Source of the DNA: Amoebophrya sp. A120
Lineage: Eukaryota; Sar; Dinophyceae; Syndiniales; Amoebophryaceae
Assembly (NCBI GenBank): GCA_905178155.1
Contig: CAJINV010000003.1
Coordinates: 7,611,882-7,675,881 of the forward strand
Direction: 5' to 3'
Length of the DNA stretch: 64,000 nucleotides
Notes under the pieces: generated by a model
Seen by the model: only the letters and a program-made list of their open reading frames with translations
Told to the model about the DNA's origin: nothing
The model's database searches: none
Part shown: positions 45,401 to 54,023 of the stretch, piece after piece
How the letters are laid out: each line of letters starts with the position of its first letter
Position numbering within the stretch: the first letter of the stretch is position 1
Position numbers and translations under genes: made by a program

Positions 45401-48400
45401 CGTTTCAACGGGGCGGCGGCCCCCGAGATGGGATCTTTGTCGTCCAGCATGAGCTCAAACATGGTTCCCTGCACGTGGGCGTCGTTCCACTTCTTCTGGA
45501 TCTTCTGCAGCCACTGCGGCAACGGAATCCGCGGAACCGGGTTGCCGTACCGCTGCATCACGGCCGGGATGCATATGATTTTCAGGATGGACGCGCCCAG
45601 CCGCTCCTTGTAGTACCCCCAATCGATGATGTCCCGCATGTCGGTAGAAACCAGATTTTTATCGTTCAGCCACTCCTTCAGATACGTGCGCTTCAGCGAG
45701 TCCTCCAAGTTGAACACCTTCATGGGAATCGCGCGCTCCGTCACCTTCGCGCCCACTGGCTTCCGGGCAATTACCAAATGGCACGTAAGCTTCTCGTCAT
45801 CCAGAATCTGCGGACCGAGGATGTACGCCAACCGCTTCGCGCAACAAATCTGAGTTTTTGCGTTCGATTATCCTTCAAGAACTACATCGTGATCATTCGT
45901 GATAGATATTAGAGAAAGCAGCAGTTCCGCGTTTGTTCAGAAAGTGCAAGAAAACGACCACACGTATGAACGTGTTTGTTTACTCATGGAAGAACTACAA
46001 TGCATGATGATGATGATGATGGTGGCCGAGATGAATGTTGATGATGCTATCGAAAAAAATACCTGCACGGATTTCTGGCCGTCCGCTGTGTCGTTGACGG
46101 ACTTCGACATGGATTTGGTTTCGGATACGAGAAAGGTGATATCGTCGTCCGTGAGAGAGGCCCCGCGGCTATCCAGCACGTCCACCCAGCGATCCGCGAT
46201 GCGGCCCAGCTCCTGGTAGACTTCTGGCCGGGAGGAGCCTTTGAGGAAGGCGCCAGATCTGAAGATTTCATCTTGGAACACCTGAATCATTTTTAACTCG
46301 CCGCGGCGCTTCACCTCAAAGCCCTTCAGCTCCGCGATGCTGCCGTCGTCCTCCCAGACACAGCATCAACTGCAAAAATGTCTGGGTCTGGAAGATTGCA
46401 ACTTGTCATGCTGTTTTTGGACTCTAAAAAATTTTGTATTCGATGACCAGCAAGGGGGGCGCCGTTTGTGCTACACGGACAGGGCATTTCTCATGCGGAA
46501 GGTGCATCAGGAAGCCCTCTAAATGTCTGCGATGCTAGGTCATGCATTACAGGCATCATGGTTCATGAGAAATATGCATGACAGATCTTGCATTCTTCCA
46601 GACCCAGACATTTTTGCATTTCATACACAGTACCTTTTTTTCAGCATCTTGTCCTCGTCCGTGGAGGCAGGCAGGATCATGCAGCGATAGGGCCCGTCGA
46701 CCTCGAACAGGATACTGTTTTCCTTGGACACTTTCCACTCCGTGGCCTTCACGATCTGCGATTTGTTCTTCCCATCCGCGTTGTTCGCGGCCAGAATCTC
46801 CTTCTTTTGCTCCTCGGTGAGGTTCTCCTGGGCCTCCCCGGTTTTCTTGTCCACAAACACCTCCGTGCCGTTCTGGTATTGATGGTTGGCGTACTTTTGG
46901 TCCACCCGCAGATTCAGCACCGAGTTCGGGTACGTCATTTTTAGCTCCTTCCCGGCCTTGGTCTTGAACTTGAACGTGTCAGGGAAGCTTTTCGGGATCA
47001 TGCATGTTATAAGAGTGCCAGGATCTTCGAACTTTTCAAGGTTAAAAAAGTGGCTTTGCCTGGTTTAGGTAGTAGTACTCGTATTGTACTATTATTGTGT
47101 AAGTACGCATGTCGTCTGATTTGACGCATCTTCAGCGAGCGCAGTTTTGAACTACTACAGCCAGCTAGCTTAGCAGGTCGAGTGAATACATTTGGTCAAT
47201 TAATTTCGACGCATGTTCTTTTGCCCTGTCTAGCTTTTTCATTCAACTGTGAAAGTTTCGAAGATCCTGGCGGTTGCATACACCAAATCCCGTCCGTGTC
47301 CAACTCGATGGGCAGCCCTACGCGGTCCACAAACTCGCGCGCCTCGCGAATCAGGTTACTGCCCGTGAAAGTGGTGATCCCCGCCATCTCCATGCTGTGC
47401 CACCTCGCGCCCGTGCGCATCACGTACCCGTAGAAACTGTTCAAGATGCACTTGTGCGCCAGCTGCAGCGAATCGTAGAGCAAGCAGCGGTCGTTGGCCT
47501 CCATGATCTTCACCGGGTCGCCGGACTCAATCGCTTTCTCCTTCTTCTTGCCCTATCCTGTGGCAAAACATCCCCAATTCTGCATGCTCAGCGTGTTTCT
47601 CATGCGGAGCCCCATGAGAAGCGTTTTCTACTCGTGCCTTGGAATTTGTAATGGTGCGCCAATCAGAGTAATAGGCTAGTAGATCTGTGACGCTGCTGAA
47701 CAAGCTAAACACGATTGCACTACGAGGCCACGTTTGTCATGCGCAACAACCTAAGCTGGCTGATTTGTCTAGCAAATCTCCCATCTTGACTATGGAGTGG
47801 GGAAGTTTTTACACATGATATGCCCCACTCCTTGTTCTTCCGCTTGTACACGTACCGCCGGTCGCGGAAGTTGCGGACCGTGTCCACATAGAAACTGTTT
47901 TCCCGTTGGCACACAATATCGACCTTGTCCTCGTAAAGCGAGTTCTTCAACCGCTTGTACACTTTCTGACTGTACGCGCGCGCGGCTGCGATGGTTTCCT
48001 TCGCCTGGTGTTGAGCGATGATTTTTATTTTTCCGCGTTGTGGTCACTAACTGAAGAACGACTGGAAACGCGAAAAAAAAATCGACAAATTTATTGGATT
48101 CTCGAAACAAGCGAAAAAAAAAATAAAGTGCTGTTCATTTAGCAAGCACGAAGTTGATCCGTAGTTGCCCTTCATCACAAGAACAGCTGATTGCCGCACA
48201 AAATGGAGCCCCAGTTTTTATTCCAACTAAAGAGTTTTAATACCTGTTCGGCTTCTGTGAGCTCCTTCCATGGCACGCGGGTGAGCTCTCCCTTCTCACG
48301 GTGGTTGTACTTGTTCTGAGGTTCGGCCAACTTGTGCACCAAGTTCCGCACCTCGCCCTTGGAGGTCTGGAAGAGCTCGTACCGACACTTCCACTCCATT

Positions 48401-51400
48401 TTCCGCTGGCAGTTGTTCGCGGGGTCGTTGTAGGAGCACGACTGGCAGAATTCGGGGGACACCATGGCGCTCGGTTGCAAGCGATTCGACAAAATGATGT
48501 TCGGATACATCGTATGAGAGTGCACAACTCGTCCCCCTGCCCCTCATTTGAAGTGCTTGAGCGGCAACACAAGCAACGGCAGAGATGGATCATGGGCCTT
48601 CCGCATGACAAATCTCCTGCACACGGATTCTATAGTGCTGTTGGAGCTCCCGAAATTTGCACTGCGGACAGAGCTTAGAGCAAGTGCGTGGATTTGCCTT
48701 TTTGCATTTTTACAAATGAGGGGGACCAGGTGGGGTTATGCACTCTCATACATCGCCCCGACATCGAGATGGTAGATCAGCGGGTTGTCGTTCAAAACCA
48801 CCCGCTTCGCTCGCTTTTTGATGGTTTTCCCGCCCTGCTTCACCCCCGCCGTGCCCTCGACCTCTTCCCACTCCACGACCTCGAGCTCGTACGGCATCTC
48901 TTGCTGCATGGCCGCGTCCGTCGGCGTCAGCCCCTCGCCCGCCGGCGTGTACGCCGAGCGCAGGACGCCGAACTTCTCCTTTTCGTAGGCGATTTGGCGC
49001 GCCACCTTTTCGGGGTCGCACAGGGACAACAGCTGCTCCTTCAAAAGGGCCACCTGCTCGTCGAAGTTCGCGACATCCTCGATCTTCGTGTTCTCCTCCT
49101 GTTTATGGATTGCAAAAATATCTGGGTCTGGAAGATTGCACCTTGTAATGCTGTCTTTGGATTCCTAAAAAATCTGTATTGCATGACCAGCAACAGGACT
49201 CCAGTTTGTGTTACGCGTATCGTATCGTTTTGACATTTGACTCCTGTCAGGGTGGCGTTAGAACAGATTTAGCCTCTGCCAATACCGTGGCGTTAGAACA
49301 GATTTAGCCTCTGCCAATACCCTAGGTGGACACCCGTTCCACGCGGAGAGAGCGGAAGGGCATTTCTCATGCGGAGTAGGCATTAGGAAGACGTCTAAAA
49401 ATCTGTGTTGCTAGATCATGCATTAGAGGCATCAATCATCATACAAAATATGCATGACGAGTCTGCATTCTTCCAGACCCAGACACTTTTGCATTTGATA
49501 CTGTTCGCAGAAGAACTTGCAGGTGTCGTACGCCTCGTTCAGCAGCACCTGGAAGGCCGCCGGGTCCAGGCGGAACCGCTCCGGGATGTCCTTGCGGAAC
49601 ACCCCCACCCGCATGCACTCCACGCGCGCCCCCTCGTAGGTCTTCTGCTCGATCAACCGCGAAGTCCCCTTGTGATACTCGATTGCCTGGTCCTCGTGCT
49701 TGTTGGGAAACACCACGTTGCACCGGAACGCCTCGCGCATCAGCAACGACTCGCACAGCGTGCCCGACCCCTTGCGCAGCACGTCGTCGGGGGGAAAGGG
49801 GATGATGGAGCACAGCGCGAAGAGAATGTGCCAGCGTCAGCAGTTGGAAATCGACAGAATGGCTTTTTAAGCTAAAGCGAGCGAACCTAAAAACGCACCC
49901 CATAGGGCACCTTTCGATGCAAGCAATGCCACAGCACACGGAGCGTCTATGTTGTTTGCACTGAAGGAGGCAACTGAGGCAGAATGTAAAAAACCTGACG
50001 AATCTCATGGACGGGGCTGCTGAGAAGCCTGACTGACGCCCTCGGCGTTGCTCTAAACAGCTTGACACTCTCGGCGTCTGGAAAATGTGTAGTCGTGCGC
50101 CGCTTTAGAAAATGTGGATCCAAGGACTACAATGGGTAACAAGTAGAAGTACCATCGATTTTATACATCACAAATCATTTTTTCCGCCTTGCGGACTTCC
50201 AGCGTGACGCACTCCCATAGATGAAGTCGTGGATGTACTTCATGAAGAGGTAGTAGGTGGCAAGCGCATCGGACACGGAGTACTCCGCCATTTCCTGGGG
50301 CCGCTCCTGGCAGTAGGGCGTCATCAGCTCCGGGTCCACCTCCACTGGGTCGTACTTGAGTTTGTATTTGGTCACCGCCTTCAGGCCGCGACTCCCCATC
50401 GGCAGGTAGGAGTCTCGCTGCACCCAGGCGTAGCAGTCCAGATGCACGATCCACTTACCGGTGAAGAACCCCTGCCGCTGCAGCGCGATGCCCACCTCCT
50501 TGTACATGATCGTGGACCAGCCCGGCTGCTCCGGGCCGGTGTACTCGCCCAGCAGGATGTCCGCGCGGGTGCGGACAAAGCCGAAATCGAAGAAGTCCCC
50601 GTTGAACGTGGAGATCACGTGGGGCCCGATCTCCCGGATCAGCTCGAAGAACTTTAGTAGGGTCGCCTTCTCGTTGGGTTCGTTGTAGATTTTGAAGTAC
50701 CCCTCGTACTCCGGCTTCGGCGTGTACTCGAAGTCCGTGATGTCCTCCGAGACGATCTCGCGGTTGACGATGAGAAACCCTAACCCGTCGGCCATGATAT
50801 CAAATGCAAATATGTCTGGGTATAAAATTTGTATTGCATGAGCAGCAAAGAAAATGCAACTTTTCCTACGCGGAGAGGGCATTTGTCACGCGGAATAGGC
50901 ATCGAGAAGCCTTCAAAAAATCTGTGATGCTAGGGCATGCATCACAGACATTATGGCTGCTCATGCAAAACGCGCATGACAAGTCTCAGAATCTTCCTGA
51001 CCCAGACATATTTGCAATTCATACATGAGCGAGATCAGCGAAATGCTGTCCTTCTCCGCGTCGGGAAACTTCAACGGCTCCTATCAACTGCAAATATGTC
51101 TGGGTCTGGAAACTTGTAATGCTGTGTTGGGAATAGTGAATGCTCTGTGATGCACAGCCAAGCATGAGAAATATCTGCGCTTCTTTATGTTGCGTTTTTC
51201 GCATGACAAACTGCGTTTTTGCATGACAGGCAAAAGGGTCTCTTCTTGAACACGCATCATAAACTTCTTGGTCGTGCCAGACAAGCATGGCAAATCAAAA
51301 TCTCGCAATCCTCCAAACCCAGACACTTTTGCATTTCATAGCTCCTTGGTACACTCGATGTCGTAGGCCATGATGCGCCACGAGGGCTTGTCGTCGCACT

Positions 51401-53186
51401 CCAGAATGCGGTGCTGGGTGAGCTGGTAGTTCACCTTGTCCTCGTTCTCGTCCTCGTACAGCACCTGCTTCGGGAAGTCGACCTCGTACCACAGGCCGCA
51501 GCGGATGTCCTTGTCGATGGAGATGCGGTTCATGTAACTCACGTCCCACTCGAGCTTGCCGAAGATCCAGTGGTCGATGCGCTCGTCCTGTTTCTTCAGC
51601 AGGTCCAAGCTGTAGATCTTCTCCTCCCGCTATGACAGTGCACAACTCCCCCTCCCCCTCATTTGTGTTGCATGAACAGCAACACAAGCGCTGGCAAAGA
51701 TGCAGCTTTTGCATGACAAATTCCTAGGGGATTGTAGTGCTGTTTCGGATTCCGGAATCTGTCATGCAAACCGTACTAACAGTAACAGGCAGAGGGTGGA
51801 CTTGCAATTCTGCATGACAAATGAGGGGGAGGGGGAATTGTGCACTTTCATACCCGCGTGCCGCGGTTCCGCCGCGTCAGCTTCTCGTACTCCGTGACCG
51901 CCTCCAGGCCCTGCTATCGAAATGAAAAATGTATGCCCCCATGTTAATCCCAGAATTTGCAAGTGTGTGTGTTGCATAAATTCCCAGTGGAAAAAATATT
52001 TTCCGCTTTGCTTGTCGTACACAGCATCACAAGTTTTCGAGCCAGAGTAGCAAAAATTTTCGTTGCAAGCCCAGCACGCTCCTGGTTTGTCATGTCGGAA
52101 CTGCTTCGCGCGCCTACAATCTGCATGAGTGACAGTCTTCGTCCAAGCACGCATAGATAAAGAGTTTTGCGCTTGAAAACCTTATGCAACGCAAATATTT
52201 CAAACTTCCAGGGTGGGGGCGGCATTTTGCAATGTGATACCTGACGCAGGTGGTTCTGGTTGTCGAACGTGACCTTTATCAGCTTGCGTTTGCGCCCGAC
52301 CAGGTGGTCCTCCAGCGACAAGTCCTCCTTCTCGACCACCGTCGCGCGACACACCTGCTTCACTCCGGTTTCGCTCGTGCAGAACTGTTCCTGCAACGTC
52401 CCCCGAATCAGCTCCACGATGCGGTCGGGACAGTTCTTCACCAAGCGAACGAGGAAGTAGGGTCGGTACAAGTGTGTCGCGCGAAACGTGCCCCCATCCC
52501 GCCCGATGCAGTACAACAGAAGACCCGCGAGCTCGCGCCCACTCGCCTCCGACCGGTGGATGGTTTCCCGCATGTTGAAGAGGTATCTGGTGGAGAGAAG
52601 AACATTTTTGGAGGCTTTAGCTTATTTTCAAATGCTACACTTCTGGTATTCTGAGACGAGGAGCGCGTCCTAATCTTTAAAATTTTTTTTGATCGATATT
52701 AAGTATTCTTCGAACAACATGGACACCGAGGCTGTCACACCTCCGCGTATAAGTACTTACTGCAGGAGCTCCTTGCTTATGCAAAAAAGTACTACCATGA
52801 TCGCCTAAGAAGCCAAGTACTTACCCCGTCTTTTTCTCGCCACGCTTCATCACGTGGACTCCAAATTTCTTCTCGAGCTCGACATCCTCGTCGCCAGGCT
52901 GTTTCCTTCGCACTTGCTGTGGTGCATTTTCATCGTCGTCGTCAATGAGCCCGTTATCTCCGTCTGCCTCCCCCCCAACGTTTCTTCTCTTTCCCCCGTC
53001 GGCTTTTCCGCCCTTCTTGCCGGCATCCTTTCCCTTGCCCTTTTTGCCCTTCAGTCCACCGCCAACGCCGCCGATGAAATTGGCCCCACTCGGGTTTTTG
53101 CTGTTTCCCTTCCCTTTTCCCTTTCCACCCTTCGTGACGTATCGGCCATTGACGACCGCGACTTTTTGGTTCGTCGGACCCCCCAT
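39476..53186 (-). CDS. POLE: DNA polymerase epsilon catalytic subunit, 17 exons
   Basis: Exons: 53186-52825, 52586-52240, 51909-51853, 51625-51341, 51076-51024, 50792-50199, 49830-49501, 49098-48751, 48507-48244, 48004-47821, 47548-47281, 47002-46626, 46358-46063, 45849-45237, 45147-41144, 40872-40836 and 40551-39476. The total is 3165 codons. This is the leading-strand replicase. Exonuclease motifs are intact (YDIECTKE about residue 345; [20 protein letters not shown]). So are polymerase motif A (LDVGAMYPNIIL, about 790), the CysX iron-sulfur motif ([13 protein letters not shown]), motif B ([12 protein letters not shown]) and motif C (ELDTDGIWC, about 1027). The paired C-terminal zinc modules end the protein (CECPGC ... 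WWCVAC; CGNC ... CIYC). At 3164 residues it is far longer than the human protein (about 2290); the excess is mostly in exon 15. Eleven introns are introners (E10-E20), four are GT-AG, and one is flanked only by direct repeats. Confidence 0.96.
40557..40835. mobile_element. Introner E10 (family A) in Pol epsilon
   Basis: The element is 279 bp, flanked by ACTCC (40552-40556 and 40836-40840). TATCCTGTGTAAAAACGTCC mirrors GACGTTTTTACACAGGATA. Excision joins KLEE to FLNQDLARR. It is the reverse-orientation relative of E1. Confidence 0.93.
40878..41143. mobile_element. Introner E11 (family B) in Pol epsilon
   Basis: The element is 266 bp, flanked by TTCAG (40873-40877 and 41144-41148). It starts TATCACCTGTAAAAATGTCT and ends AGACATTTTTACGTTTGGTA. 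Only a 37-nt exon separates it from E10. Its interior closely follows E12, E16 and E17. Confidence 0.92.
46364..46625. mobile_element. Introner E12 (family B) in Pol epsilon
   Basis: The element is 262 bp, flanked by CACAG (46359-46363 and 46626-46630). The ends are CATCAACTGCAAAAATGTCT and AGACATTTTTGCATTTCATA. Excision gives [16 protein letters not shown], the expected Pol epsilon text. Confidence 0.92.
47008..47280. mobile_element. Introner E13 (family F) next to polymerase motif C
   Basis: The element is 273 bp. Its arms TATAAGAGTGCCAGGATCTT and (reversed) TATGCAACCGCCAGGATCTT both lead into CGAA. The flanking 5-mers differ (CATGT 47003-47007; CACCA 47281-47285), yet removing 278 bp restores [15 protein letters not shown] exactly. 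Confidence 0.82.
47554..47820. mobile_element. Introner E14 (family A) in Pol epsilon
   Basis: The element is 267 bp, flanked by TGCCC (47549-47553 and 47821-47825). The ends are TATCCTGTGGCAAAACATCC and GGAAGTTTTTACACATGATA. Same orientation as E10. Excision joins KNKEWG to KKKEKAIE. Confidence 0.92.
48513..48750. mobile_element. Introner E15 (family G) inside polymerase motif A
   Basis: The element is 238 bp, flanked by CATCG (48508-48512 and 48751-48755). The ends are TATGAGAGTGCACAACTCGT and GGGGTTATGCACTCTCATA. Excision joins LDVGAM to YPNIIL, the catalytic motif A. Confidence 0.93.
49104..49500. mobile_element. Introner E16 (family B), longest element, with internal duplication
   Basis: The element is 397 bp, flanked by CTGTT (49099-49103 and 49501-49505). 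The ends are TATGGATTGCAAAAATATCT and AGACACTTTTGCATTTGATA. Excision joins FFCEQ to EENTKIED. It carries a 35-bp tandem duplication at 49252-49321. Confidence 0.92.
49252..49321. repeat. 35-bp unit in perfect tandem, inside introner E16
   Basis: The unit starts GTGGCGTTAGAACAGATTTA and repeats without change at 49252-49286 and 49287-49321. It is absent from the related elements E11, E12 and E17, so it arose after insertion or in this lineage. Confidence 0.9.
49831..50205. repeat. Pol epsilon intron flanked by a 7-bp direct repeat (CCAGCGT)
   Basis: CCAGCGT lies at 49831-49837 and 50199-50205. Removing 368 bp joins FIYGSASRW to [12 protein letters not shown], the conserved end of the exonuclease domain. 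No GT-AG choice I tried fits, and terminal inverted repeats are not evident. It could be an eroded introner. Confidence 0.6.
50798..51023. mobile_element. Introner E17 (family B) in Pol epsilon
   Basis: The element is 226 bp, flanked by CATGA (50793-50797 and 51024-51028). The ends are TATCAAATGCAAATATGTCT and AGACATATTTGCAATTCATA. Excision joins ISLM to ADGLGFLIV. Confidence 0.92.
51082..51340. mobile_element. Introner E18 (family B) next to exonuclease motif I
   Basis: The element is 259 bp, flanked by GCTCC (51077-51081 and 51341-51345). The ends are TATCAACTGCAAATATGTCT and AGACACTTTTGCATTTCATA. Excision gives [16 protein letters not shown]. Confidence 0.92.
51631..51852. mobile_element. 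Introner E19 (family G) in Pol epsilon
   Basis: The element is 222 bp, flanked by CCCGC (51626-51630 and 51853-51857). The ends are TATGACAGTGCACAACTCCC and GGGGAATTGTGCACTTTCATA, beside C- and G-rich runs. Excision joins NRGTR to EEKIYSLD. Confidence 0.92.
51915..52239. mobile_element. Introner E20 (family D-like) in Pol epsilon
   Basis: The element is 325 bp. The flanking 5-mers are CCTGC (51910-51914) and CCTGA (52240-52244), a 4/5 match. The ends are TATCGAAATGAAAAATGTAT with GCCCCCAT, and the mirror GGGGGCGGCATTTTGCAATG with TGATA. Excision joins NHLRQ to GLEAVTEYE. Confidence 0.88.
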
Positions 53187-54023
53187 CCTCTGGTAATATC
53201 ACCCAACTCGTGCTCTCCGAGGAAGGCAGGCACGCCGCGGATCTGACCGGGGGGGCGGGGTGCCGCTGCCGGCGCGGGCCGCTTGCTATTGCGACATGCG
53301 ACGTTTGGTCTCTGACCCCTCAGTCGGTGCGTGTCATGGTCAATTCATTTTTTCGACGATTAGTTAGGGTTCTCGAAAGCAAAGAAAATACTTCAAGTTG
53401 TTTAGCACGCCGAGTAGCATAGTGTTGAAAGCTCGAAGGAGATAAGGATATAGTACTTGAGGTACCTATTCAACTATTGCACGCAATTCATCTTGCCACT
53501 TAATCCAAAAACCTACTAGCTGGCTCTTGCTAATTATACACAAGTGACCAGTTGCGCAATTTTGAACGCGCTATAGTTGGAAGCTCGTCAGCTTTCATCA
53601 GCAACATCTTTTCTTGTCCATCTTTTCACGTTCGAATCGCCAACACACTCACAGTTCAGCAATCATTTACTGTGCATCCCATTATTTCCACAGCAACAGC
53701 ACACAGCAAATTCGACACAGCTGCCCAGTACGACCAAACACGTTTTTACTCACCATCTTTACCGATGGCAGCTTTGAAGCAATGCACAAGATCATCGCGT
53801 AAATGATGTAGTGACTACTAGCAGCCGAGAAGTGGCGCGGCGCATTTGATTTACGTTTCTTTTGAAACCTCCAGTTGCAGTCGAGATTGTGTGGGAGGGA
53901 AGGCCCAGGCCCCGCAGCCTCGTAATTCTAACTGCCATGTGCATGGTTCTCTCCACCTGTAACCAGGAGGAGGGGAGTGACAACAATGTAAGTATTCAGA
54001 TTCACTACAACCAGAGGCTCTTT
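53187..54023. other. Intergenic, Pol epsilon promoter side
   Basis: This 837-bp stretch has no supported frame. It lies between the Pol epsilon start and the end of the next gene, so it should carry the Pol epsilon promoter. I see no TATA box or other element I would name. Confidence 0.5.

Noticed and set aside
45990-46022. ATGATGATGATG microsatellite as a functional repeat
   Set aside because: It lies in a GT-AG intron of Pol epsilon and looks like ordinary slippage.
47008-47280. Treating the [22 protein letters not shown] as the true end of the Pol epsilon exon
   Set aside because: The residues after IWC are translated introner sequence. The correct continuation [12 protein letters not shown] matches Pol epsilon after removal of E13.
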